A stretch of 64,000 nt of DNA from Psoroptes ovis (taxonomy: Eukaryota > Arthropoda > Arachnida > Sarcoptiformes > Psoroptidae). The notes below the pieces were generated by a model. The model did not search any database. It was not told the DNA's origin and worked only from the letters and a program-made list of their open reading frames with translations. Each line of letters begins with the position of its first letter. Within the stretch, counting starts at the first letter, position 1. Shown here in pieces: positions 47,964 to 60,625 of the stretch. The translations under genes and the position numbers were made by a program. Location of the stretch: NCBI GenBank assembly GCA_002943765.1, contig PQWQ01000019.1, positions 1,026,001-1,090,000 on the forward strand. The letters run 5' to 3'.

Positions 47964-49486
47964 TCAGAATTTTTCCAGCAATCGCAATATTCTCCGATTC
48001 ACATAGAATCCCTGTGTGATGGCCACTTGAAAATCATGATGATCCCATCGATCATAAGGTATAATGTAATTGTCCAGTAATGTCACTTGATTTTTCATAT
48101 TTTTTAGATTTGAGACAATCAATCAAGATTTGTTTGTCAAACTAGCCACTAATCACCTACTAACCTTTTAGATTGTCAATCAGTCTCTGTGCATCATCAA
48201 CATCTGACAAGGCATCATTTAGTCCTCGAAATATGGCTATATTTGGCGATGTTATGTGATGCAATGGATAATCTGGTGGATTATGATGCCCGTAATGAAA
48301 CATGTTTGCAGCTTTACTGCCATAATTTATCATTTGGTATCGATTAGACTTGACCATTTGGGCCAAATGTGCCAGCAGCCATGTGGATGATGTGACACCT
48401 GAATGTGCCACTTGTACAGTTACTGTTGACTGTTTTGAAATGAAAACATCTTTGAGTAATCAAGTCGAATGGAAAATGAACTAACCCGGTTGAAATTGGC
48501 ATTATCAGCTCCATCCACCAAATTCAATGTCTCTCTACAGATATCGTTCAAGAATTGATTGCCACAAATGACTACTGCTATTAACTGCATGACCGACAAT
48601 GGTATGCCAGCTGGACCTGGAAATGCTCGCAATAAGGGTTCGAATGGAACTCCTAATCTGGCTACACTCCAAATGTGACCTAAAAAAGCGATTGGTGCCA
48701 ATGCAATGAATGGCTTGAATAGTTGGCCAGATTCTGGTATTAATGATTGTAATGCAAACATTTGATCCGTACCAAGCGAATGGCCAATGTAACCGACTGA
48801 TTCTGTTATGAGAATGCAGAGCAACATTTGAAATATAATTAGAAGCAGTCAGAGTTTATACTTTGGCCTGTTGCTTTGAGTACATATTCAGTGACTGCTG
48901 GCACATCGTACAAAGCCATTTCAGTCAAACTAAATTTCCAGTATTCAGCATCGCGACTCGAATCAAACTTTGTGTGTGCCAGTGAGTATCGGCCGCTACG
49001 ACTATTGGCTAGCCATACATCATACCCGCAAGCAGCTAACGTGAAACCAAGCGAATTAGTTACCGACTGTTGGCAATCATTAATCAAAGCGCCGTTGTTT
49101 TCCGCATAAACTCCACTTTCATTCAAGCGACCTTGAGTGGAAAAAATCCATGAATCTGATGAGACGCCGATTCCGTGCCATAAAATGATGGGTCTGTGCT
49201 GCCTCCTGTAAGCGTTTCGGATGCGGAACACTGTCAGAATGTAGCCATCATCAGTAGTGATGGAATGATTCTCTGGAAAAAAACCACGGGATATGATCAA
49301 TTCTGGCTTTTTTGGTAGTAAAACAGAATAGTTGCATTAATCAATCATTACATTGAGGCAGCCAACAATTACCGTATTACGAAAAATGTCTGCATTCAAA
49401 TCGTATAATTGGACAGTCAAAACGACTGTTGTGAACAACAACAGTAAAAATGAAGAAATTCGAAAGATGAATAATGAAAATAACAT
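47964..49486 (-). CDS. Acid lipase family (lysosomal acid / gastric lipase type)
   Basis: Exons 49373-49486, 48862-49306, 48486-48802, 48165-48429 and 47964-48085 give 420 residues, close to the family norm. These alpha/beta hydrolases cleave triacylglycerols or cholesteryl esters in lysosomes or outside cells. Seen: a signal peptide (FLLLLFTTVVLTVQL), then ELIISRGFFPENHSITTDDG and YILTVFRI, the oxyanion-region WHGIGVSSDSWI, DVWLANSRSGRYS, the nucleophile elbow in VGYIGHSLGT (GHSLG rather than the common GHSQG), and the catalytic His in RWDHHDFQVA near the C terminus. The catalytic Asp lies in the stretch before NLKVTLLDNY but was not fixed exactly. Two donors read GTTAGT. Nothing suggests inactivation. 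Which acyl substrate it uses cannot be told. Confidence 0.9.
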
Positions 49487-49651
49487 TTTTTTATGAATCA
49501 ATCAGCACTCAGCTTTGAGCATTTATTGATTGAAATCGATTTGTTTTTATAGTTTTGCATTTGAAATGTGCATATGGGTCCCGCATGGAATGAATTAATG
49601 AATGGTGAGTTTAAATAATTAATTTATTGGAGAAATGTGAACAAAAATTGA

Positions 49652-52251
49652 TTATTTGAATAATTCAAACCAAACAAATCCAGATACTAAAGAAACAAGT
49701 AAATATACAAAAGCAGAAATGACGCCGATGAAAACATCTGGTCGAAATAAAGTCCAACCACGCATCATAATGAAATGTAATGAACGAATCGGTAATGTCA
49801 AAGGATTGAACATTGCTAATGTATTGACCAACGGTGGTACACTCTGCAGCGGCCACAGCACACCCGAAGTGAAAATCATTGGCATTTCCATGATGAACAC
49901 CGAAAGCTATGACAAAACAAATGAATTCATTAATTGACTCAAACTTTGATTTTGCCAATAAAAACTTACCAACGAAGCTACTTGTGATTGGCAGACGATG
50001 GACATGGTGATGCCGAAGATGAGACCTTGTGAAGCCATCAAAAATGTGATAAAAAACACTGACCACATTGAACCAAGTGTTTGACTGTTGAAGATGTAAA
50101 ATGATAAAAACAATACCAGAACGACTTGGGTGAAAAGCGGCATCAAATAGAAGACAATATGCGAAAGAAGTATTTCGCTTGTTCGGATACCGGCCACGAA
50201 ACCTCGCTCCAAGTGGCCATCAAAACGTTCACGAATGACCGTGAATGAGCCGATGAGCATGGACAATCCATGAACAACAGCAATAATCATGCCTGGTGTT
50301 ATGAATTCCAAATATTGAATCTGGTTTTGGCCATAAATTGTTTCGGTTAGAACCACAGGTGAGCCGAAAAAGCTTGGATTAAAGCCCATATTTTTGCCGA
50401 CGATTTGCAGAAATCTTTCGAAAGCATCGAGAATCGAACGATAAGTGTACAAATAGAACACTGAATGTGTGGTGTCCGGATAAAGATTGATTTGACTTTG
50501 TTCAACTACTTCATCGGTGATCAGTTCAGGCTTCAGAAATCTTTGCTTGAAGAAAGTGCTAAAGTTTGATGGAAATGTTAGAACATTACGAGTGCGTAAA
50601 TCATAAACTGATTGAATGGCCTCTTCGACTGTGTCGAAATAATGCAATTGCAATGTACGTTTATCCAATTGATCCAAGTAAGTCTGTGAGAGTGTTAATT
50701 AATTTTAATATTTTTGTTTATATTAATTGAAAATAGGCTTACGTTTGACAGTGAATCGGTTTTGTTTTCAAAGTTGACTACGGCCACCGGTATGTTTTCT
50801 GGGTTTCGAGCGAACGTAATGCAAAACAGTGTCACTTGGACTAAGGGAATGACATTCATCAAAATAATGGAAACTGGATTACGACGATACAACAAGTAAT
50901 TCTTCATTAACAAGGCATGTAAGCGATTTTTGTCTAACCAGGGTTTACTCATTCCTTTGCCTCTGTTGGAAGCACTAATGTTGGGATTTGGTGCATTCGG
51001 ATGGATTGGTGGCGGTGCCATAATCGGTGAAATGGGTTCCGGTTCATTGTTATTATTAATATCTTTTGCCACCTGTGTCAATTCGATTTGTTCATTGTTT
51101 GAGTGTTGTGTTTGATTAGATTCCTCTTCACTAATTTGTAATTTAACTTCAGGCATTTGTTTAGCTTCATTTTCAGTTTCAATGACAGCCGGCTGTCGTG
51201 CTCTCTCTAAACACAGTTCCAAGAAGACATCCTCCAAAGAGCGACAATTGAATCTGAACAAAAGTCGTTGTGGATTATCTTCGGCCAAAATGACTCCCGA
51301 GTCGATGAATCCAACCTTTGATGTGAAGCGAATTGAAATTAATTGAAAATTGGTTGAAATTGTATCATAACTCACCCTGTATGAATTACGTGCTTCTTCA
51401 GTGTAATGTGTGGTGATTATCACAGAGGTGCCTAACGCAGGTAAATGATGAAAATATGAAAATGTGAAATAATCAATTGAATACTTGCCTAATTTGGAGC
51501 ACAATTCTTCCAAATAATTCCATATTTTCAACCGAAGAACAGAATCAACACCAACTGTTGGCTCATCCAAAATAAGCAAAGGTGGCTGGTGCATTAATGT
51601 GACAGCCAACGATACACGACGCTGCTGGCCACCACTCAACTGTGTGATGAGACGCGATTTGCTTGGCAGATTGAGGAATTCGAGATAATACTTGATTCTT
51701 TCTTTGGTGGTTTGGGCAGGTATGCCATAAATGCGTCCATAATATTCAAATGTTTCTTCCACAGTGAACAGTCGAAATAAAGCCAAATCTTGTGGCATAT
51801 AGCCGACTCCAGGTCCAGGTATTTTAGCTTGATGAGTGCCTGGTTGCATGCCGAACACGCGTATGGTGCCGGTTTTTGGTTTCAACATGCCAAGAATCAT
51901 TCGCAGCAGAGTTGTTTTGCCGCAGCCACTTGAACCAAGTAGAGCGTAGATGCGACCTTGAGGAACATTAATGGAAATATTTTTCAGTACAGGACTATTG
52001 GCTTTGTAGTAAAAAGACAAATTTTTGGTTTCAACACAAAGTGGACGATCTTGCGATTGAGCCATGAGTGAAGAAGACTGTGATGAAGATGCGAGATGAG
52101 ACGTTGCGATTGCCATTGAAGACTGCTGACTGGCCATGATGATTGATTGAAATTCTTCAGTGTCAAACTTTTTCAATTTGAATTTGGCAGAAAAGTACTG
52201 TCGATCCAGATGATCATCCAAATAGAGATTGTAATTTTGTGATGCAAACAT
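49652..52251 (-). CDS. ABCH-subfamily ABC half transporter
   Basis: Exons 51489-52251, 51376-51431, 50743-51315, 49970-50683 and 49652-49906 give 786 residues. ABCH half transporters, known from arthropods and absent from mammals, move lipids; insect members are needed for the cuticle barrier. The nucleotide-binding domain comes first: Walker A GSSGCGKTTLL (near residue 107), Q-loop VGYMPQDLALFR, signature LSGGQQRRVSLA, Walker B LLILDEPTVGVD, H-loop TTHYTEEAR. After a variable linker rich in Glu, Gln, Asn and Pro come membrane helices, including the MPMIFTSGVLWPLQSVPP block that resembles the ABC2-type membrane domain of this group. Two of the introns inside the nucleotide-binding domain, 51432-51488 (57 bp, GC donor) and 51316-51375 (60 bp), are multiples of three with no stops; removing them restores ELCSKLGTSVIITTHYTEE and the VGFIDSGVILAEDNPQ block. 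The gene shares an upstream region with BBS1. Confidence 0.93.
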
Positions 52252-53395
52252 TTTGCTGTGGCCGACAGGATTGTACCGATAGCTGATAAGATGCGATGAC
52301 AGGAATAGCGATGAGTGTCACTGCCACAGTGGACAATGCCACTCGCACACACTACAAAGCAATTGAATGGTTGGCGATCAAACTGGATAGTGGTCGATAC
52401 TGATCGCACCTTCAGGAAATGTGGTTGCCAACAATTGTTCGATGAAATACTTGTCGTTTCGTTCAATTCAGACACTGATTTGACTGTGTTATCATAGTGG
52501 TGCATTTGTACATGGATGTACAGTTTGATTGGTTTTTATTTATCAGTAGTTTAGTTTAGGCAGTGAATATGACAGATATGACGAATGATGGACAACACCA
52601 GTGGCATATTGGCATTGTTTTTGACTGAGCAATCATAATGCTGACATAAGCATATTCACAATGCCAATTGAAAGTGACTAATTAAGAAATTGATTTTGTT
52701 TGCTGAGAGAAAACATTTTTCCATTTTTCCGGTTTATCGAACCCTGCACACCTTTGAAATATGATCAATTTGCTCATTGGACTGTGACAATTGCTCTTAA
52801 GTTGGAGCCAAAAGAAATTAGCTCTCAGCAACAAGTCAACTGACTTTTTTGATTTTCATTTCCTTTCACAGTTACTTTGACGTTTCCTTTTGATTTTGTT
52901 TGTTTGATTGTGTTGAAATAATTAGTGCTTTGATAAGAATAACAATCAATGCCATTTGGGAATGGCCAACAAACAAACAAATCACGAGGAAAATGCAATC
53001 TTTTTCGAAATCAGTTATGAATTATTCATTTCTTTCCATCACACACAATCAATTCTTTGATTAAGTTAATTGATTTTTATTTAATTTTTGTTTAATTGAT
53101 AAGAAACCAGTCTCGAAATTTGGCCAAATCTATGAGCATCGATATGCCATTGGACAGGGTCCTTTGTGATGGAATGCAATTGTTTGTTTGTTTGATTGTT
53201 TGTGACAAATTTCGCGATTAGTTGTTAATAATGATTGATGTGCATTTGTTGAATAGATTGCATTTATTTTGTATTGTCATGGCAACTTTTGTTTGGCAAA
53301 CAAAACACTTTTTCAACAAAAACGCATTTTGCACATTTTGCTTCGCATAAATTCATTGCTAAATGAATATGTTTGCATTGGCCATCAATTGATTC
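52252..53395. other. Divergent promoter region of ABCH and BBS1 genes
   Basis: About 1.1 kb; both genes are transcribed away from it. No coding sequence, strong repeat or clear TATA box was seen. Confidence 0.55.
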
Positions 53396-55398
53396 ATGGA
53401 AACATCTTCAGACAAATGGTTACTGGCTAATCAAGATGATGAAGCTCATATTTCTACTGTATCAGCCAATATGACTTTGGCTGATTTGAATCATGATGGA
53501 GACTATCGACTTTTGATTGCTGATTTGGGCTTATTTAGCAGTACTAAAGTTCCTGCGGCTAAATTAAAAGTTTACCATGGAACTTTTTTACAGTCTGAGA
53601 ATATTTTGGTGGATTTAGCTTGCGGTGTAGTTGTGGTGCACAATGATAAGCCAGAGTTGACTTCATCGGTCATTGTGGCGTCTGGTGCTTATTTATATGT
53701 TTATCGTAATATGAAGCCATTTTACAAGTTTTCGCTGCCAGTTTTAGAAGTCAATCCTTCAGAATTGGACACATGGAATCGCTACAAAGAAGGTAGAATT
53801 GATTTGGCCGCCTTGCAAGAAACGCTTTACGATCTGAGTTTGCAGATTGGGCATCGTTCACTTACGGCCAGGTAAGCAAATGACGAATGATTAAAATGAT
53901 TAATTTCCATTTTGATTACTTAGTGCATTAGCAATTTTGAATGAAAACTCTTTGGAAGCAAAAAAGGCATTGGCTGAACGCTTCAAAAATGAAACACTCC
54001 GAAAATTGGATGTAATCACATGTATCACTTCATTGAAAAAGACTGTGGCCGAATCAAACGCTGCTTCTTGTTTGATTGTGGGCACTGAAAATCAGAATGT
54101 TTACATTCTCGAAGTGGAAGCTTTTACGGTGATAAGTACAGCCACCTTGGCCAGCGTACCAGTATTCATTGAAGCCAATGGTTTGTACGATGTCGAATAT
54201 CGGATATTGTTTGCGTGTCGCGATGCACATATTTACCTAATCAAACGTGGTTATGATAGTGGACGCCTATGCATTCAATTAAACTCACAACCAGTTGGCT
54301 TAGCTCGCATTGGCTCCAATATTTTCGTCGCAGCCATGGATCAAACACTAAGTATTTACACCAATAAAGGCAATCGCACGTGGCACATGCGACATTCTGC
54401 CAGTATTACCACAATCGAAGAAATAACCATCGAAAGACAAGCCTTGAACTTGCTTGCTGTTGCCTTGGCCGATAAGCGCATCCTGTTTTTTAATGTATTT
54501 TTGTGTTTGCTTAAATGTTTTTATTCGATTTTTTCTTATTTTATTTTGATTTAGGATCGCAAATGTGTTGATACATTGACAATGAAGGATGTCGTCATTG
54601 CAATGAAATATGGAAGGTTTGGTCGTGAAGATAATAGTTTGGTGATGGTGACAGCCAAAGGATCACTGATTGTTCAAATTTTGAAGCGAACTGCTCGTTT
54701 TCAGTCGTCTGATGACTCAGTTAAGACCCTTGATTCGGGCAGACAAACACCGCAAACTGCTAAATTGGTGATTCCGAAGAAAACAAAGCTTTTTGTTGAT
54801 CAAACAATGCGCGAGCGTGAGCAATATCTGAGTAAGTTGTGACATTTGTTTTGTCATTTGACTAATTCTTCATTTATTAAACAGTCATTCACAAAGCATT
54901 TGAACAAGAGTTACTACGACTTAAGCTGAGCGCCTTTCAAACATATGCAAAGGCATTCAAGTCAAGTTTGAATCCGATCTCATTGAAACACTTTGATTCT
55001 ATCAAATTGTCAGCCAAAGTGATTGGCTTGGGGCCAGTGTTTCAGATTCAGTTGGAATTGCAAAATAATATCACTGATTCTAATGATTTTCTCACTGATT
55101 TGCTTATGGTTTTTGATTATGATTCGACTGTTTATCAATTGGAATCGAGCGTAATCCGAATGGCATGTTTGCGACCGAATCTGACATATCGCTATACTAA
55201 CATTGTGTCTTGTATCAGCCAATTGAATGTATCAGATACAGTCAAGGTAAGTGGCATGATTGTTCAAACTGATTAACAAAACTAAATATGAATTATGCTT
55301 ATGATCAATAGATTTATATATCACATGTTAAACAAGAATCGCCGCTACTGACCGTCATAATAAACATGCCACGTAGCGAACAACAATTGGAACAATAA
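53396..55398 (+). CDS. BBS1: BBS1, subunit of the BBSome ciliary cargo complex
   Basis: Exons 53396-53871, 53924-54494, 54555-54831, 54885-55246 and 55312-55398 give 590 residues, almost the same as human BBS1 (593). BBS1 is part of the BBSome, which carries membrane proteins in and out of cilia; its beta-propeller binds the GTPase ARL6. Seen in order: the start KWLLANQDDEAHISTVSAN with TLADLNHDGDYRLLIADLG, the block NMKPFYKFSLPVLEVNPSEL, the CLIVGTENQNVYILEVEAF strand, ASVPVFIEANGLYDVEYRI, the GRFGREDNSLVMVT strand, and the gamma-adaptin-ear-like C-terminal part ending with VIINMPRS. The start at 53396 directly precedes the conserved KW block, so little can be missing. The presence of an intact BBS1 argues for cilia in this animal, at least in sensory neurons. 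Confidence 0.95.
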
Positions 55399-55506
55399 CA
55401 AAGTTAATGTGCATTTATCAGAAACATTTGCATGAAGAATAAATAAATAAATAAATAATTGTTTTAATAAAGATTACTTTGATAAATATGAATTAATTGT
55501 TGCAAG

Positions 55507-55780
55507 TTAGCCCAAATATGCGGGACTACCGTAGAACGGATAACCACCATAGCCGCCATAACCGCCACCCCAACCATAACCACCGTATCGCATCCACCAC
55601 GGATAGCCGAAATAGTATGGAGAATACCATCGACGATAAAAGGCATATCCTTGAGCTGGTTGCCAAGTGAATGCCAGCAGCAATAGCGTTAGAGCCATTA
55701 AGCCGATTCGCACAGCAGACTGAAAATGGAGAAAATGAGTTGAAATTTGGTCAAAATGGACTAATGCTTACCTTATGCAT
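55507..55780 (-). CDS. Small secreted Gly/Tyr-rich protein
   Basis: Exons 55772-55780 (only Met-His-Lys) and 55507-55719 give 73 residues. After splicing the sequence is MHKSAVRIGLMALTLLLLAF and continues as a signal peptide, with likely cleavage after PAQG. The mature part has about 49 residues and is mostly Tyr, Gly, Trp, Pro and Arg, with repeats such as RYGGYGWGGGYGGYGG and no cysteine. This composition is seen in small cuticular proteins and in some Gly-rich antimicrobial peptides; the sequence alone does not decide. A TATA box, 55858-55865, lies about 80 bp upstream on the same strand, in line with strong expression. The gene sits tail to tail with BBS1 and head to head with the ATP10-like gene. 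Confidence 0.85.
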
Positions 55781-55857
55781 TTGGTTTTTGTTTGTTTGAA
55801 ACTGATACTGGACAAATGCCGACAAATAAATGAATAAAGTGGTTGGTGGCTGGTCAG

Positions 55858-55865
55858 TTTATATA
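55858..55865 (-). promoter_or_regulatory. TATA box of the Gly/Tyr-rich secreted protein gene
   Basis: TATATAAA on the minus strand, about 78 bp before the start codon at 55780. It is the clearest TATA box in the window that is tied to a gene. Confidence 0.6.
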
Positions 55866-56087
55866 TGGTGAATGGTGGTTAGATTTCAATGTCGATCGTA
55901 AACTGTCATGGTCAATGGATCATAGAGCAGGACAGGATTTGAAGGCTATTTGCCCACATAATTAGTTTATGTTTATTTGAGTGTTGTTCTAATTTGTTTT
56001 TCACAAAATCAATTATCGAATTGTATTAAGCATAAATAATGGAGAGCAGTTGGCGATTGGAACATTTAATTTGAATGTTTGGGCAAA

Positions 56088-59000
56088 ATGCAAACGAAAA
56101 ATGTGCGTATTGTTATACCAAATATGTCTCAATTGGACGCTAATGTTTCGGCAGAGAAAGTGGCCAACAGTCAATACAAAACAAATCGAATTCATACATC
56201 CAAATATACATGGATTACCTTCATACCGAAGAATTTATTTGAACAGTTTTATCGTTTCGCAAATTTGTACTTTTTGTTCATTCAAATATTGAACTGGTTA
56301 CCTGGCATGGAAGTATTTGTGCGTGAAGTTCAGCTGATGCCTTTGCTGTTTGTGTTGTCAGTGACTGCAATCAAAGATTTATTTGAAGATCGTCGACGCC
56401 ATTTATCGGATAAACGTGTTAATAACATGACAACACGTAGATTCGATTTGAAGAGCAAACGTTTTGTGCGAATCAAATGGCAGCAAGTGCAAGTAGGTGA
56501 TTTGATTCATTTGGGATGCAATGAAATTGTGCCAGCTGATATTTTACTGATCCGCTCCCAATCAGCTCAAAATGATTATGGCACTTGTTATGTTGAGACT
56601 TGTAATTTGGATGGCGAAAGTAATCTCAAATCTCGTTACGTAGTGCCAGGTATTATTGAGCCCAATCAATCACTGGAGGAGGCTAATTTTGAATTTAAAA
56701 TTGAATGCGAACAGCCCAATTTGAAACTGCACAAATTCAATGGCTCAATTGTTTATGATGCTGATCAACGACGAATCGCAGTGAACAAGGATAATTTATT
56801 ACTCAGAGATTGTTCTTTGCGTAACACTGGTTTCGCTGAAGGTTTAGTGATTTATGCCGGTCATGAAACCAAGGCGATGCTCAACAACAAGGGTCCAAGA
56901 CATAAACGAAGCAGATTGGAAAAAATGATGAACAGAGACATAATCATGTGTGTGGTCATATTGATTATTATGTGCGTTGTTGGATTCATGGGTCGTTACT
57001 TTTGGCTGGATCAATTCACTGATGTTGTGCGTCAGAAGCCTGCTTACACTGATTATGTTAATCCGATCGAATCGCTGGATTTTATTTGGCCTTTGAAAAC
57101 GTTTGCCACTTTTTTAATTTTATATCAGATGATTATTCCCATTTCACTTTATGTTTGTATTGAAATGGTCAAATTGGGACAAGTATTTTTGATTAATCGC
57201 GATGAACAACTGATCGATAAGGCAACTGGCAAACGCTGTGAGTGTCGCGCTTGGAACATAACTGAAGATTTGGGTCAAATTGAATATGTTTTCTGTGATA
57301 AAACTGGCACACTCACTGAGAATATAATGCGATTTCAGTGTTGCTGCATACACGGAATCAACTATGATTGTGATGATGAACAGACAAATGCCACCTTGGT
57401 AATCAACAAACGATTACAACTGAAAGTATCGAATATGACCAATAAATACAAACAATGGTCCAAACAGTCAGACAATCATGGATTGAATATTCATTTTGAG
57501 GATGAAGAACAACAATCGATTCATGATTTTTTCATTGCACTCGCCATTTGTAACACAGCCACCAGTCAAAGTTTACATGAAGACAATTTGAATGCTAAAG
57601 GACAGCAAGTATTAAGCAATGACTGCAGCAGTATGACTGCAATCAATTTTCAAAGTTGTCATTCGTCACCGACTCCAGAAACAACCAAAAACAAACATGG
57701 TCAAGCGTTTTATGAGTCAGAGAGTCCAGATGAAGTGGCTCTGGTGACAGCTGCTTATCATTATGGATACAAATTGCTGAAACGTGCCCGAAATATGATA
57801 AGCATTTCAGTGGCTCAAGATGTGATTATTAAGTACAAATTACTGCACACGATTCCATTCGATTCTGATCGCAAACGAATGTCTGTACTGGTGCAGTGTC
57901 CATTTACAGGACAAATCATTCTTTACACAAAAGGATCTGATCTCACAATTTTAAATCGTTTATCCAAAGATGGCAATCAGCAACGGTTGGCCGTGAATCA
58001 AAAATGTTTGGATGATTACAGCAGCAAAGGACTACGTGTTTTGTGTATTGCTAAACGAATGATTACTCTGCAACAGTATCAACAATGGCTTGAGCAATTG
58101 AACAAAGCTGAATCTGGTGATGAAAAGCAAATCAAACATTTAAATGAACAAATGGAAAGTGATCTGCATTTACTTGGTACAACTGCCATTGAAGACCGGC
58201 TTCAAGAACGAGTGCCACAAGTGATCAGTTCATTGCGTTCTGCAGGAATCATCATCTGGTTGTTGACTGGTGACAAAATGGAAACGGCCATTTCGATCGC
58301 GAAATCATGTCGACTATTTGCTGGAGACGTTCGACTGCTGATTATTAGTTCGGCAACAGTTCGATCAAAGGTAAGTGAATTGAGAGAATGTTCATATTTG
58401 ATAATGAGTCATATTTTTATTGAACAGAAAACTGCTCGTGGTCAATTGTTGGAACATTTGGAGACTGTTCGTCAACAGAGTCGTGAAGACGAAGCTGAAT
58501 CGGTGATGGCAAACAGTAGTTTATCATCAGAAAGATGGTTTAATAGTATGATTGTGGATAATAGAAAATCAAAGAATATATTGACAACCATTTATCGATT
58601 CTTGAAACGAGAAAGAATGGCATTCAACTGTGATTCAACTTTGACAAACAATCAATCAATCAAGTGGCATCCTAATCGATGGGGTTTGGTCATTGATGGG
58701 CCATCATTGAATTTTGTGCTTCAAAAAGAGAATGTCGATTATTTCATGCAATTGGCTCAGTGCTGTCGATCAGTGTTATGCTGTCGTGTGACACCATCAC
58801 AAAAATCGTTTGTAGTCAAATGTGTCAAGAACAAACTGAATGTACTGACGTTGGCTGTGGGCGATGGTGCTAATGATGTTGCCATGATTCAAACGGCAGC
58901 CATCGGAATCGGAGTGATTGGCTTGGAAGGGTCACAAGCAGCGATGGCATCAGATTTTGCCATTCCAAAGTTTCATTTTTTGGAAAGACTTATTTTGGTG

Positions 59001-59769
59001 CATGGCAATTTGTGTTATAATCGATTGGCTTTGACCATTCTTTATTTTTTTTATAAGAACACAATGGTTGTGTTTGTATTGTTTTTCTATCAATTCTTAT
59101 GCGCATTCAGTGGCACTTCTTTGCTGGACGAAGTTTATTTGATGGCAGTCAACATCTTCTACACAACTCTACCAGCCATTGTTCGAGGCATTCTCGAGAA
59201 AGATTGCGCTTCTGACTCGGTGTTTATTCAGTATCCACATTTGTATGAACGAGGTCGCCGATCAACTGTTTACACTGGCCAGTCATTTTGGGTGACTACG
59301 ATTGATTCGGTTTATCAAAGTGGCATCATTTTTTTTGTGACACACAAAATGTTTTCCACAACTGGCATTGGTGTCTATGAATTTGGTTTAATGACATTTA
59401 TTTTGATCATAATAACGAATCTATTGCAGATAATGCTGGAGAATAAGTATTACAATCAATTCTTCTTAATGTCTTTGGCTATTTCTCTTGGTTTCCTTTT
59501 CACATCGATTCTATTTCTAGATTTTAATTATTCCGATTCCATTTTATTCATTTTGGGTGGACGTAATTATAAATTGTTTATGGTATTTGATATATTTATA
59601 TTTGTTGCTTTTAATTGATTTCAATGCATTTATCTTGAAGAATATAGTGTTTGAAGCAGAATTTTGGCAGGCCGTCGTGGCAATACCAATTTTGAGTTTG
59701 ATGCCTCATTGCGCATTACGAACACTGCAAAATATGATCAAACCAACATTTCCTACCATTTTTCAGTAA
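56088..59769 (+). CDS. ATP10: P4-ATPase phospholipid flippase, ATP10-like (class 5)
   Basis: Exons 56088-58370, 58428-59582 and 59641-59769 give 1188 residues. P4-ATPases move phospholipids or glucosylceramide from the outer to the inner membrane leaflet, usually with a CDC50 partner. All hallmarks are present: the start NRIHTSKYTWITFIPKNLFE, the actuator DGES motif in NLDGESNLKSR, PISLYVCIEMVKLGQ in the fourth helix, the phosphorylation site DKTGTLTE (Asp near 404), WLLTGDKMETA, and LAVGDGANDVAMIQTA before the last helices. The sequence around the phosphorylation site, AWNITEDLGQIEYVFCDKTG, fits class 5 (ATP10A/B/D) best. Excision of the 57-bp stop-free intron 58371-58427 and the 58-bp intron 59583-59640 restores typical continuity; without the second splice the C-terminal helix FEAEFWQAVVAIPILSLMP is lost. 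The ATG at 56088 is the first in frame. Confidence 0.93.
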
Positions 59770-60067
59770 TCGATTATGTTACCATTGACCAATATTATCA
59801 ACCGAATGCTGATGCTGATTTTGGATCCTCATGTTTTTTCAATGATAATTAAATGTTTTTGAATAAAAAAACAATTTTAATAAATGACCCTTTTGATTTT
59901 TATGATTTAACTTTGATTCTATTTATTGATTGACCAATGCCAATATCATTTCGATTTCAAGTTATCAATTAATTAATGCTTGACATATTTGCTCATAAGC
60001 ATTTGCAGATGGCGTGCAAGTCTATTGAATATTGAATATTGATACACTCATCAGTAATAACAATTAA

Positions 60068-60205
60068 CCCTTAGAACTCGAGGCAGTTTCAGCGCAAGCG
60101 AACCAGCAGCTCGACAATTTTTCACTTTGGTGTAAAATGGTGACTGAGAGGCGCCTATACATTACATTCTATGGTGAGTGATGCTCAGCGCTCGAGTTTT
60201 AAGGG
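60068..60205 (-). mobile_element. piggyBac-like MITE, copy 1 (138 bp)
   Basis: Bounded on both sides by TTAA (60064-60067 and 60206-60209). Ends: CCCTTAGAACTCGAG and CTCGAGTTTTAAGGG, an inverted pair of about 15 bp. Reverse complemented, it matches the element at 62966-63155 but lacks about 50 internal bases. TTAA target duplications and a CCC start are the mark of piggyBac-type insertion. No transposase frame. Confidence 0.88.
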
Positions 60206-60209
60206 TTAA

Positions 60210-60600
60210 ATGAGATGTTTTTTGATTGTCATTATGACTAATTCATTGTTTTGCACATGAACCTCTTGATTTTGTTTGATAAAACGACTATGAATATCGT
60301 TCATTTTCTATTCAATTTCTGTTCATTAATGCTTATTCATACTAATCAATACAAAATATGGTTAGATGTATTTGATATAAATGCATCTACCCTGCCAAAA
60401 GTATCAAGTTCATTAGATTTGTCAATTGTCTTTTTTGTCATTTCTCAAACTAAAATTGCTATTTAAATCGATCGAATATTTACAAATCGTATTCATTCGT
60501 CTTTATGCTTCGCTTTGATCAACATGTCCATATTTTCAATAATTTAACTTTGTGTTTTTTTATTGAATTTATTTATTTGAACATTGTTGAAATTCAAACA
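60210..60600. repeat. Dispersed noncoding repeat, unit A
   Basis: Shares blocks such as TTCATTAGATTTGTCAATTG, TTGCTATTTAAATCGATCGA and CATGTCCATATTTTCAATAA with unit B (61775-62110), and more loosely with unit C (62890-63500). The order of the blocks is the same in each unit. Frames in these blocks are not conserved, so coding is unlikely. Confidence 0.75.
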
Positions 60601-60625
60601 ATTAATTTATATTAAGTGCCCGTTT

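Noticed and set aside
52173..52505. 110-codon minus frame just upstream of the ABCH start
   Set aside because: Different frame from ABCH, Cys/His-rich without motif; likely 5' flank.
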